Positions 44,839 to 54,413 of a stretch of 64,000 bases of DNA are shown one piece after another; position 1 is the stretch's first letter; each line of letters starts with the position of its first letter. Source of the DNA: Oceanicaulis alexandrii DSM 11625 (GTDB lineage: Bacteria > Pseudomonadota > Alphaproteobacteria > Caulobacterales > Maricaulaceae); NCBI RefSeq assembly GCF_000420265.1, contig NZ_ATUP01000001.1, forward strand, positions 930,001-994,000, written 5' to 3'. A program made the translations under genes and the position numbers. The notes under the pieces were generated by a model, which worked only from the letters and a program-made list of their open reading frames with translations, was not told where the DNA came from and searched no databases.

Positions 44839-45318
44839 CTATTGCGTCCGCGTCACCGAAAGGACGTTTGAATTAGTGATCCAGCACAGGTCCGAAGGCT
44901 GCGCGCTGGAGCCCACGTCAATGTGCGGCCAGGACTCGCAACTGACCTCGCTCTGCCCGTCTGCGAGAAGCTGCAAAGCGGGTCGTGGCGGTAATTCTTC
45001 ACCCTCATAACCCGGATCCGCGGCATCGCCCAAAATGGAGATCCGGCCGCCCCCTTCCGCATACCAGGTACCGGTCCCGCCGGGTTGATCAGCGCCGCCA
45101 ATGCCCGTTTCGGTGTAGCTGTCGATCAGACCGTCACCGAACGAGAAAGAGATCGCGCCGCCATAAATAGGCGGGGCGCTGCCAAATTCGACACGATAGA
45201 TCTGATTGAGCGGCGATGCGCTTTCATCCTGCCGGGCAAGCGCGCTCCCACACGTGACCGCCGAGGTCAGCGTCAGGCTAATCGCTGCGCCACAGATCAT
45301 TTTCAATCTCAAAGGCAT
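44839..45318 (-). CDS. Small exported C-W family protein, paralogue C
   Basis: A 159-residue protein. ATG 45318 is chosen for the GGGGGA site 7 nt upstream and the following signal peptide (MICGAAISLTLTSAVTCGSALA). The box is PLNQIYRV, the centre is Gly-rich (GIGGADQPGGTGTWYAEGGG), and the C-terminal signature is CESWPHIDVGSSAQPSDLCW, with ending VTRTQ. Function unknown. Its layout matches paralogue B closely, supporting tandem duplication. Confidence 0.6.
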   Translation of the reverse strand: MPLRLKMICGAAISLTLTSAVTCGSALARQDESASPLNQIYRVEFGSAPPIYGGAISFSFGDGLIDSYTETGIGGADQPGGTGTWYAEGGGRISILGDAADPGYEGEELPPRPALQLLADGQSEVSCESWPHIDVGSSAQPSDLCWITNSNVLSVTRTQ

Positions 45319-45402
45319 GCCGTCTTCCCCCATGCAAATTTGATGGGCGAAGACTAGGCGACAGGTCTTTAAGATCAGGTGAGCGTTGCGCGATCACGCG
45401 CT

Positions 45403-45909
45403 TTAGTCAGGGGCGCGCCCTGCGCCGTCAAACGGGCCATGGTCATAGCTGACGATGCGGGTGAGCTTCCATCCGTCCGCGTCCTGACGCCAGACATGCA
45501 GGAATCGCCCCTGTCCATGCGGCTCGTCCGCGCCGTAATTGATGAAGGCGTGCCAGCCGGTCTGGATCGCGCCATAGCCCGGCACCGGCCAGACCTCGAT
45601 GGAGCCTGGCGTCAGCTGCCGCTGGAAATTGCCGCAGATCGACGTGTTCACGGAATCAATCAGCGCCGCACGATCCAGGATCAGCCCGTCCACATCGTGA
45701 TAAAACTCGATACCTTCAGCGATATAGGCGCCGAACCCCTCGCCGTCACAGGAGTTGAACGCCTCAAACACCTGCGCATCCAGCGCAATGACCGTTTCCA
45801 GCAAAGGGGCTTCACCCCCCGCATCCGGCGCAGGCTGGGCGAACATCAGGGCGGCGGCGAGCAAGACGGACATGAGCAAGACTCCAAGGTGACGAACCCT
45901 CAGCTTCAT
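45403..45909 (-). CDS. Exported NTF2-like (DUF4440) protein
   Basis: A 168-residue protein: signal peptide (HLGVLLMSVLLAAALMFAQPA), then an NTF2/SnoaL-like cone domain of the DUF4440 type (LDAQVFEAFNSCDGEGFGAYIAEG; FLHVWRQDADGWKLTRIVSYDH). Members are mostly of unknown function; some are accessory domains binding small ligands. It lies inside the cluster of C-W paralogues on the same strand but shows no similarity to them. Confidence 0.75.
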   Translation of the reverse strand: MKLRVRHLGVLLMSVLLAAALMFAQPAPDAGGEAPLLETVIALDAQVFEAFNSCDGEGFGAYIAEGIEFYHDVDGLILDRAALIDSVNTSICGNFQRQLTPGSIEVWPVPGYGAIQTGWHAFINYGADEPHGQGRFLHVWRQDADGWKLTRIVSYDHGPFDGAGRAPD

Positions 45910-46096
45910 CCATTCCGCCCTTGCGTGACAGCGAAACCTTGGGTCTGAAAGATGTCTTTTTAGACAGGCGCCTCCCCCAGAACCGCCTCAAGCCGCCGAC
46001 GCAGACCGCGCTGGAATGATCATATCAATCGCTGTGCGCAAGGCGTATCATGGCGTGAGCGCATCCGCTGGATGCCCCCGTGCGAAGGAGCACACC

Positions 46097-46219
46097 ATGG
46101 CCAAAGGCCAGAAACGATCCAACAAGGAAATCAAGAAGCCCAAAGCGGACAAGAAAGCCGCCAGCGCGGCGCTGTCCCCGACTTCGGTCGGCGGCGTCAT
46201 GGACCGCACCCGCAAATAA
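46097..46219 (+). CDS. Small basic hypothetical protein
   Basis: A 40-residue Lys/Ser-rich protein (MAKGQKRSNKEIKKPKADKK..., ending GVMDRTRK) with a strong GAAGGAG ribosome site 6 nt before ATG 46097. Tiny proteins of this appearance recur in alphaproteobacterial genomes without known function. The composition suggests nucleic-acid binding (inference). It is the only plus-strand gene in the C-W cluster. A hairpin at 46231-46251 follows but lacks a T-run. Confidence 0.6.
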   Translation: MAKGQKRSNKEIKKPKADKKAASAALSPTSVGGVMDRTRK

Positions 46220-46281
46220 CGGGTCTGTCGCCGCGCCCTGACACGGCGCGGCCTCGCCTCGCTAGACTGCGGCTGACCTGT

Positions 46282-47151
46282 CTATTCGACCCGTTGAGGC
46301 GAGGCCGCGTCTTCAGCCATCGCCTCTGCGGTCTCCGCGTCCTGTGAGGCCAGCCGCGCCAGCAGATCAAAATCAATCTCTGAAATCCGCTCACTGACCG
46401 CTGCTGTCAGGTCTGTGGCGGGCGCGACTCCGAGCGCCTGAAGATCAGCGCTATCGGCGATCTCGACCTCTTGCGCCTCGGCCACCCGTCCCATCCCCAA
46501 GCGCGCAATGGACCGCGCCATGCCGCGTGCATAGATGCGGGCGCGCGCAGCCTCGGCCTCGCTCATCTCACCGCCAGCCAGGCGCGCATCAATCTCGGTC
46601 TGGGCCTGGATATAAGGCGGCCAGGTCTGGGCCGCGGCGTCCAGATCCGCGCCTGAAACGGGGGTCTCGCCTTCAGCGTCAGTGTCGGCATACCGGCTCA
46701 GATACATCGCCACATCCGACAGCGCGGCGCTGTCCGCCGTGCGCCAGTCATGGGCGGTCAGGCCGTTCTGCAGCACGCCTGCGCCATCGCTGATCACCAG
46801 CGTCGGCGTACCGAAACTCTCGATCACCCCGAAGCGCTGGAGCTGGTCCTGATTGCGCTGACGCTGGCCCACATCCACGCGCACCAGCACGTAATGATCC
46901 GCGATCAGGGCGGAGAGCCGCGCATCGTCCTCAAGTTTAGACGCCAGCCCCCGGCTGTCATGACACCAGTCAGCGCCGAACACGATCAGCGCCTGTTTGT
47001 CTTCGTCACGCGCCTGCGCCAGCGCCGCGTCGACCATTGCGGCGGCGTCTGCGTGTTCGGGATAAAACGCCGCATCGTGGGCGTCTTGCGCCAGTGCGGG
47101 TGAGCCAAACATGACAGCGAGGACCGCTGTGAGGACCAGTACGAGTTTCAC
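46282..47151 (-). CDS. Exported thioredoxin-like protein
   Basis: A 289-residue protein with a signal peptide (MKLVLVLTAVLAVMFGSPALA) and a thioredoxin fold. The active-site position reads GADWCHDSRGL, so only the first Cys of the usual pair remains; FGVIESFGTPTLVISDG carries the cis-Pro. A single-Cys site argues for isomerase-like or peroxidase-like chemistry, or for a non-redox role. The C-terminal ~100 residues are helical. It stands inside the cluster of Cys-containing small exported proteins, so a folding role for them is possible (inference only). Confidence 0.78.
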   Translation of the reverse strand: MKLVLVLTAVLAVMFGSPALAQDAHDAAFYPEHADAAAMVDAALAQARDEDKQALIVFGADWCHDSRGLASKLEDDARLSALIADHYVLVRVDVGQRQRNQDQLQRFGVIESFGTPTLVISDGAGVLQNGLTAHDWRTADSAALSDVAMYLSRYADTDAEGETPVSGADLDAAAQTWPPYIQAQTEIDARLAGGEMSEAEAARARIYARGMARSIARLGMGRVAEAQEVEIADSADLQALGVAPATDLTAAVSERISEIDFDLLARLASQDAETAEAMAEDAASPQRVE

Positions 47152-47214
47152 GACACATCCTTATTCTGACCCGCAATCATGGAATGATCCTGTCGGGCAT
47201 GAGCGGCGCTCACC

Positions 47215-47616
47215 TTATTCTATACGCCGCACACGATAATTATGCGCATTGACCCAGCAAACGTCCGTGCGGGTCTCGCCCACACTCATGTCTGGCCAGG
47301 CGTTACAATAGATGTCTTCGAAAAACACCGGTTGCACTGCGGACTCTACATCAAATTGCACCGCATAGGACGACAGCGTTAACAGTACGAACCCCGAGAT
47401 ATTGTTCGCAGTATCCTGAGCGCCGCTGCAAATCAGACTGCCCGTCAGAATGTCGTCTTGTGTCGTCTCAGCATCGAACTGAAGCGAGCATGAGAGTGTG
47501 GGATCAATCATAACGTCATAGAGATGCCCCAACGGGTATTCTGGCGCGGCGTCTTCAGACGCATCCAGGCTCGCCAAGGCCAGGCTGCCCGCAAGAAAAA
47601 TCAGGTTTGAAATCAT
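47215..47616 (-). CDS. Small exported C-W family protein, paralogue D
   Basis: A 133-residue protein. ATG 47616 follows an AGAGGAAA ribosome site and starts a signal peptide (MISNLIFLAGSLALASL). The box is PLGHLYDV, the centre contains two extra Cys (SCSLQF, LICSGA), and the C-terminal signature is YCNAWPDMSVGETRTDVCW, ending VRRIE. The signature spacing is the same as in paralogue F. Function unknown. Confidence 0.6.
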   Translation of the reverse strand: MISNLIFLAGSLALASLDASEDAAPEYPLGHLYDVMIDPTLSCSLQFDAETTQDDILTGSLICSGAQDTANNISGFVLLTLSSYAVQFDVESAVQPVFFEDIYCNAWPDMSVGETRTDVCWVNAHNYRVRRIE

Positions 47617-47808
47617 GGCTGTTTCCTCTGTCCGTTCAATATATCCAGCATGATGACCGATGACCCGGAAGCGAAGGCGATCCCGCCCGGAACCGCCAAA
47701 GCGGTCCATGGAGTTTTCATGATGCATCCCTCTTCGCTGACAGCTCAGCCTGGTGCGCCATAACAGCGGACAAGCCCCACAAAGACCTGATGAAGACCTA
47801 TCCGGCGC

Positions 47809-48234
47809 CTACTCTCCTTGCGGTCCGGAGATCACCCGCATCGCGCCATAGCGCTCGGGGTGATGCAGCTCGGCCCAGCAGCCTGCATCCTCATTGAGCC
47901 AGGCTGGCCCGGAACTGTCGCGGATATAGTCGGGTCGACCGTCCCAATCCTGGCCCGCCTCCAGCACAGGCCAAACATCGCAAAGCGAATGGCCACGCGG
48001 GAACTCAAGAATAATCGTCTCCCCTGTCGATTCCCAGCTGCCGACAAAGAACATGCAGGTATGGGGATCGTCGCCCTCTGACAGGACGTCGCCGTCGGCG
48101 GTGAATGTGACCTGACACGTATCGCCCTGGTAGACGACCTCCACGACTTCGCCGTCGGGCGTGCGGACGCCCTCCTGAGCCAACGCAGCGGCGGGGGTCG
48201 CGATGAGCGCAAAGAGTGCAAGGAGCTGTTTCAT
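47809..48234 (-). CDS. Small exported C-W family protein, paralogue E (divergent)
   Basis: A 141-residue protein with a signal peptide (MKQLLALFALIATPAAALA). It is the most divergent paralogue: the P-x-x-Q-x-Y box is replaced by PDGEVVEVVY, and the signature LCDVWPVLEAGQDWD is separated from GCWAE by about 23 extra residues. Cys pairs DTCQV and HTCMF match the central Cys of paralogue F. Its ATG overlaps the stop of paralogue F (ATGA at 48231), so the two are translationally coupled. Confidence 0.6.
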   Translation of the reverse strand: MKQLLALFALIATPAAALAQEGVRTPDGEVVEVVYQGDTCQVTFTADGDVLSEGDDPHTCMFFVGSWESTGETIILEFPRGHSLCDVWPVLEAGQDWDGRPDYIRDSSGPAWLNEDAGCWAELHHPERYGAMRVISGPQGE

Positions 48235-48602
48235 CGGATCCGCATCACCAGAGCATGCTCGCGCAGATCGACGTCCATCCAGCAGACATCTTGCGTGGTT
48301 TCGCCCTCGGCGATCTCCGGCCAATGCGTGCAGTCATTGGACAAGAACTGCTCGACATCACCGGTAAAGTGCGGCGCGCCGCTGCTCATCTCGATCACGC
48401 CTTCACGCAGGAACGCCCCACCATCACAGCTGAACATGAAAGCCAGCTCGTAATCGATCTCGAGCATGCAGCGCTCGTCCTCGAAATTGATCGTATAAGA
48501 CTGTCCGGCGGGCGAAGCGCCCGCCTCATCGGCGTACGCGACGCCCAGCGTCATCACGCCCAAGGCCAGCCCCGCCGCAGCGGTTTTCAGTACTGATGTC
48601 AT
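48231..48602 (-). CDS. Small exported C-W family protein, paralogue F
   Basis: A 123-residue protein with a signal peptide (MTSVLKTAAAGLALGVMTLGVAYA), the box PAGQSYTI (same opening as paralogue A), central Cys in RCMLEI and FSCDGG, and the C-terminal signature DCTHWPEIAEGETTQDVCW, ending VMRIR. It is the first gene of a coupled pair with paralogue E. Function unknown. Its 5' leader contains one copy of an imperfect repeat also found next to the integrase. Confidence 0.6.
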   Translation of the reverse strand: MTSVLKTAAAGLALGVMTLGVAYADEAGASPAGQSYTINFEDERCMLEIDYELAFMFSCDGGAFLREGVIEMSSGAPHFTGDVEQFLSNDCTHWPEIAEGETTQDVCWMDVDLREHALVMRIR

Positions 48603-48620
48603 GGCTGTCCCCTCTGCCCG

Positions 48621-48667
48621 TTTCGCAAAGCCTGCGCGATCCGGGATGAAGGGGGGATGAATAGAGG
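48621..48667. repeat. Imperfect direct repeat, copy 1
   Basis: Forty-seven nt matching 36 of 47 positions of 49460-49506. The longest shared block is GGGATGAAGGGGG. This copy lies just upstream of paralogue F, outside the thiC-linked element. Confidence 0.55.
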
Positions 48668-48947
48668 CCGATCGCTTTGATTTTATAGGTTAATGAGACC
48701 TTGAGGCGGCGACTGACGCGCCGCACGTTTACCCCGCACGGAGCAGTCCGGCAGGGTGGCGAGCGCGCGCGAGACTGTCGTCTTCGGCCGGCGAGGCCGG
48801 CAAGCAGCAAGGTACAGCGAGGTCCGACGAGTCCCGCGCGCGAGCATGTTATCCGGGGTGGGGCCGGGCGCAGTGACGCGCCCGATTACGCCGGTCCGAT
48901 ATGAAGGGCCGGGGCGGATGGCGCCCCGGTTGATCCCTTTTCAAGCC
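48668..48947. other. Non-coding G+C-rich stretch
   Basis: No supported gene. Several short G+C-rich hairpins occur (for example CCGGGGCG...CGCCCCGG near 48909-48930). Together with the next feature it looks like decayed or repeat-type DNA between the C-W cluster and the thiC-linked element. Confidence 0.4.
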
Positions 48948-49134
48948 TTACCCCTGACGCTTGGTCTCTGAGATCCTGCCCTGGCGAGTCATGTCATCCA
49001 GAACACATCCGATCAGATCCCGTCCGTACAGACCGTCACAGGCCGCTTCATACCTGACCGGACCCCACACGCGCCGCCGTCAGCGCGCCTGTCCGCTCTT
49101 TTGCGACAGGGTGCGAACCCGCCGCTCGAGGCAT
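48948..49134 (-). pseudogene. Possible frameshifted small gene
   Basis: From ATG 49134, preceded by GGGGAGGGGGC, the minus strand reads MPRAAGSHPVAKERTGALTAAR before stopping early. A +1 shift at the GTGTGGGG run near 49066-49071 continues as VWGPVRYEAACDGLYGRDLI..., ending in TKRQG at 48948. The second part has protein-like composition. I do not recognise a family; it may be a broken gene or a coincidence. Confidence 0.3.
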
Positions 49135-49255
49135 GCCCCCTCCCCGAACCTGTCAAGACGCCTCCGGACACGCCCCACCCTCAGGGAAGTGCGCGCAGCT
49201 TAAAGCGTGGGGGATGGGGTGGGGATAAGGGGGACGGGGAAGGGCTCTTACCCTG

Positions 49256-49346
49256 TCTTCTCTTTCCCGGCGAAGGCCGGGATCCAGAGCCTTGAAACGC
49301 CTGCGCTTGTCCTCTCTGGGTCCCCGCCTTCGCAGGGAAAGAGAGG
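49256..49346. repeat. REP-like inverted repeat pair
   Basis: Left arm 49256-49289 (TCTTTCCCGGCGAAGGCCGG...) and right arm 49313-49346 (...CCCCGCCTTCGCAGGGAAAG) are imperfect reverse complements, each itself palindromic around CGAAGGC/GCCTTCG. This form is typical of dispersed intergenic REP-type elements in alphaproteobacteria. Confidence 0.7.
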
Positions 49347-49368
49347 TGAGTGAGGAAAAGAAGACGGC

Positions 49369-49398
49369 AAAAAGGCCGAGCGACCCTGCCCGGCCTTT
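49369..49398 (-). terminator. Terminator, probably the displaced terminator of thiC
   Basis: Stem AAAGGCCG (49371-49378) with CGGCCTTT (49391-49398), followed on minus by TTTTT. No minus-strand gene ends next to it now. It would lie about 24 nt past the thiC stop if the 2.07-kb element were removed. Confidence 0.65.
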
Positions 49399-49421
49399 CG
49401 CAATCCCTCAAGCGCCAACCG

Positions 49422-49443
49422 CCCCTAATCAATCGGCTCGCGC
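49422..49443. repeat. Left attachment-site repeat (att)
   Basis: CCCCTAATCAATCGGCTCGC plus a final GC, identical to 51494-51515. It is 87 nt from the integrase start. Read on minus, sequence just right of it encodes GKGKK before REPID-stop, partly resembling the genuine thiC end (KGET before REPID-stop). Confidence 0.8.
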
Positions 49444-49459
49444 TTTTTGCCTTTTCCCA

Positions 49460-49506
49460 TTTCGCAGTGTTTGCGCAATGGGGGATGAAGGGGGCGTGAA
49501 TGGGGG
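49460..49506. repeat. Imperfect direct repeat, copy 2
   Basis: Matches 36 of 47 positions of 48621-48667. This copy lies inside the element, between the left att repeat and the integrase start, so it may be an integrase arm site or a dispersed repeat. Confidence 0.5.
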
Positions 49507-49529
49507 GAGCAGTGTGCTATAAGTTGCAC

Positions 49530-50780
49530 ATGCCTGAACGTGTTCTTCTTACTCCAGAATTCGTCAATTCAGTTGAGCCACCAGAAGCCGGTGAACGCTG
49601 GATATCTGATCTCAAGGTTCGCGGATTTGGTCTTAGAGTGTGGCGTCAGCCTCATGGCTCCTTTGGCTGCGCGTACGCCGTCCGGGCCAAAGGTTCCGAC
49701 GGAAAGTACGTACGCAAAACAGGACCAAGCTGGCGATTTGCGTACGATTGGCGCGAGGAACACCAACTTTGGCGTCAAATGTATGGTGACCTTGAAGAGC
49801 CAACTTTTGGGGAACTTCTACCCTTTGCGAGAGAGTGGGCAAACGAGCAGATACTAGCCTTAAGAGGGCTGCCCACGTTAGCTGAACAAGAGGCAGAACA
49901 GGAGGAATTCAGAGCGTTCAAGCGCAACCAAATGAGCAATTTGAGCTTTGAGGAATTAGTTGAGCTAGAATTAAAGCGAATGCAATATAGGGATATAGAT
50001 CAAAATTACATCGATCGCTCAGCAAAACTATTTTACAGATACTTTCCCGATGCAATCCGATCATGCAAAATAACAAGCATTGATATAGAAAAAATAAATT
50101 TAATACTAAACGATTACCATTTGACAGATTCCAACTTTAACGTCCTCCGCCCCCTAATTGGAAGGTCATACAAGCTCGCTCAATTTTATGGCCCCATAGA
50201 AACAATAAAGAATTGGGACATATCCAAAATTGATCGAAAATTTAATGATAAAGTTTCGATCACACAACTAAACGATTGGAATAACGATGACACCGAAAGC
50301 TTTATTAATTTTATATATGATCTTGATGCACCATGGCAATCTCGTATCGCCATCTGCTTGTTTCTATCTTTAAAAAGAATACCCCTATCCCAACTATTAT
50401 CTGCATGTTGGGACCAACTCGAAATTATGGTCCCAACGGACGGCGATCAATCCCATGCCTCTCATGTGAACTTTCGATGGGCAGAAGGATGGCTCGGATT
50501 TGAACAAGTGTCTAAAGATGCAGGGACATGGCTTGAAAAGGCCCTTACTCACAAAACAGATAAGAGCACTTATAAGAATTACTTGTTTCCGTCGCCGAGA
50601 GAGGGATTGAAGTCGCATTTACAGACAATCGACGCGACATGGTCACAAGCTCTAAGGATAAAGGGAATACCTTACATTTCGGTCGTGAAATTTCGAAAGT
50701 CACTTAACGACACACAGACTAGCCACCTCTACCACCATCAATTTTGGAAACAGGCATGGCAACCAAGACTTACAGAATGA
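49530..50780 (+). CDS. Divergent tyrosine recombinase (integrase-like)
   Basis: A 416-residue protein. Residues ~1-60 match the Arm-DNA-binding (DUF4102-like) domain of island integrases (LTPEFVNSVEPPEAGERWIS then VRGFGLRVW). A core-binding-like helical region follows (~140-260). The catalytic half is strongly divergent: SLKRIPLSQLLSACWDQLE stands where R-x-x-E-x-x-x-L-x-W is expected, the H-x-x-R box is replaced by a segment around VVKFRKSLND, and LYHHQFWKQAW is a candidate Tyr region. Codon use is A+T-rich from about 49900 on. ATG 49530 is chosen from the domain boundary. It may be inactive or use an altered active site. Confidence 0.65.
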   Translation: MPERVLLTPEFVNSVEPPEAGERWISDLKVRGFGLRVWRQPHGSFGCAYAVRAKGSDGKYVRKTGPSWRFAYDWREEHQLWRQMYGDLEEPTFGELLPFAREWANEQILALRGLPTLAEQEAEQEEFRAFKRNQMSNLSFEELVELELKRMQYRDIDQNYIDRSAKLFYRYFPDAIRSCKITSIDIEKINLILNDYHLTDSNFNVLRPLIGRSYKLAQFYGPIETIKNWDISKIDRKFNDKVSITQLNDWNNDDTESFINFIYDLDAPWQSRIAICLFLSLKRIPLSQLLSACWDQLEIMVPTDGDQSHASHVNFRWAEGWLGFEQVSKDAGTWLEKALTHKTDKSTYKNYLFPSPREGLKSHLQTIDATWSQALRIKGIPYISVVKFRKSLNDTQTSHLYHHQFWKQAWQPRLTE

Positions 50781-51338
50781 GGCCATGACGTCCAAACTCT
50801 CTACACACAAACCTGAATATCAAACTTAATACAATTAATACAGATACTTAAATAGAGCGCCGCTAGATTTCAACGCTTTCAATTTCTTGCCTGCGGGCAC
50901 CTCAGGCATGATATCGCTATGCAATACATAGTGGCCAGTCTGTCCAATACCCGACACACGCCTCCCCCTAAGCTGTTGGTTTCGAACAAAAAGGAACTGG
51001 ATCGGCTACAATCGATTTCTAGCAACTCATGGCAGCTCGTCACATAACCAACTGACACCATGAAATTTGGCAGGAATGCCCAAAGGTTGGGAGGTCCAAG
51101 GTCTAAGCGTCAGAAATATCTGAAGCACCTCTCCCTTTTCCCGCTTTTGCTTTCTTGCGGCTCAGAGCGAACCATGGAGAAAACTGAAGGGTAATTTGGC
51201 GTAGCTGTCCAAGGTGTCCCACATAGAAAGCCCAAGACATTGTTTTTCTATGGGGGTTCGAAGCCAAATCCACATCTAATTTCTTGCAATCGATGCTGTA
51301 AGCGCGGCAATGGAAGACCAGATCAAGAGGAACAACTT
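50781..51338. other. A+T-rich non-coding part of the element with a hairpin
   Basis: No reading frame here has both a good ribosome site and protein-like composition; a 60-codon minus frame at 50879-51061 is unconvincing. A hairpin is formed by 51218-51229 and 51245-51256 (11 of 12 pairs, 15-nt loop). It could be an RNA element or an att-proximal arm site. Confidence 0.45.
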
Positions 51339-51446
51339 ATGCTCATTTTGGACCCGATGCTCTTATTCGGCTTGTCGACTGTGATCGGATCAGTTGCTGC
51401 CCTGATATGGGCCATTCGACGCGACCCAACGAACACAGGAAAATAG
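51339..51446 (+). CDS. Small single-span membrane peptide
   Basis: A 35-residue peptide: one hydrophobic helix (MLLFGLSTVIGSVAALIWAI) followed by a short basic/polar tail (RRDPTNTGK). AAGAGG lies 8 nt before ATG 51339, one of the best ribosome sites in the element, which is the main reason to believe in the gene. It is the only plausible cargo of the element. The size and topology resemble small membrane proteins or type I toxins, but no family is recognised and the function is unknown. Confidence 0.5.
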   Translation: MLILDPMLLFGLSTVIGSVAALIWAIRRDPTNTGK

Positions 51447-51493
51447 AGTAAGGCGTCGAATCTTGCTCCATTTTCCTACGTCTTTGCCCTGCT

Positions 51494-53811
<2,318 letters not shown>

Positions 53812-53817
53812 CGCGCT

Positions 53818-53907
53818 GCTCCATCCCGCCGCCGGCATGACCCGGATCCGGTCCTGAGGGTGACGTCTCAGCCCCGCACGACCACCGTGCGGGACACCCC
53901 TTGGAAC
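53818..53907 (-). promoter_or_regulatory. TPP riboswitch (THI element)
   Basis: On minus, the conserved aptamer core is present: GGGGCTGAGA with its partner ACCCTCAGGACC (pyrimidine sensor side) and GGATCCGGGTCATGCCGGCG (pyrophosphate sensor side, differing little from consensus). The closing helix pairs GTTCCA (53902-53907 complement) with TGGAGC (53818-53823 complement). That 3' strand contains the GGAG ribosome site of the YjbR gene, so TPP binding would hide it: translational control of YjbR-thiC. Confidence 0.93.
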
Positions 53908-54001
53908 TGTTCCCACACTGAAGACGCCTGACGCGCTTGGCAAGGGTTTGCGTTCATTCGCTCTGGGCAAATGCGCACTGACCGGATATAAGAAGCGCAC
54001 A

Positions 54002-54038
54002 GAAAAAAGACCCGCCCGGGGGGATCCGGAGCGGGTCT
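54002..54038 (-). terminator. Terminator of the reb operon
   Basis: Stem AGACCCGC (54008-54015) with GCGGGTCT (54031-54038), followed on minus by TTTTTT; about 50 nt past the stop of the last reb gene and before the thiC leader. Confidence 0.9.
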
Positions 54039-54090
54039 AGGTCCAAGTCGCATGGAGCCGGCGAGAGCGATCTCGTCGGCTTCATCGCAT

Positions 54091-54381
54091 TTAGGTCGAC
54101 GAGAAGTTGGCCGAGATCATCCGCGCGACGGCGATGGCGTCGGAGATGGTGTCCACGGAATAGATCTGCATCACGCCCTGGGTGGAGGCGGCCTGGGCGT
54201 TGGTGAAGGCGTGCGACTGGGCGTTCACCGCGTTCTCGAACATCAGGCCGTGCGAGTGCGCCAGCGCCTGATAGACATTGCCCATCGCCATGGCCGGCGC
54301 TTCACCGACCACTTTGACGTTTGACTGGGTCACCGCGTCGGTGACCTGGGAATTCACTTGTTCGTTGGCTTGGGTAGACAT
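54091..54381 (-). CDS. rebB: RebB-family R-body structural protein
   Basis: A 96-residue protein of the RebB ('killing trait') family, the building block of R-bodies. These are coiled proteinaceous ribbons first known from Caedibacter that unroll explosively on a pH change. Recognised by VNSQVTDAVTQSNVKVVGEA, PAMAMGNVYQALAHSHGL, and TQGVMQIYSVDTISDA. It has no signal peptide. GAGGACTT lies before ATG 54381. It is the last gene of the operon and is preceded by a 101-nt gap with a stable hairpin, which could set its expression apart from the upstream genes. Confidence 0.88.
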   Translation of the reverse strand: MSTQANEQVNSQVTDAVTQSNVKVVGEAPAMAMGNVYQALAHSHGLMFENAVNAQSHAFTNAQAASTQGVMQIYSVDTISDAIAVARMISANFSST

Positions 54382-54413
54382 TTCAAGTCCTCATTGTTGT
54401 GTCGTGGTGAAGT

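Noticed and set aside
50879-51061. A 60-codon minus-strand frame inside the element
   Set aside because: No Shine-Dalgarno and an implausible Cys/Ser-rich composition; it is probably chance in A+T-rich DNA.
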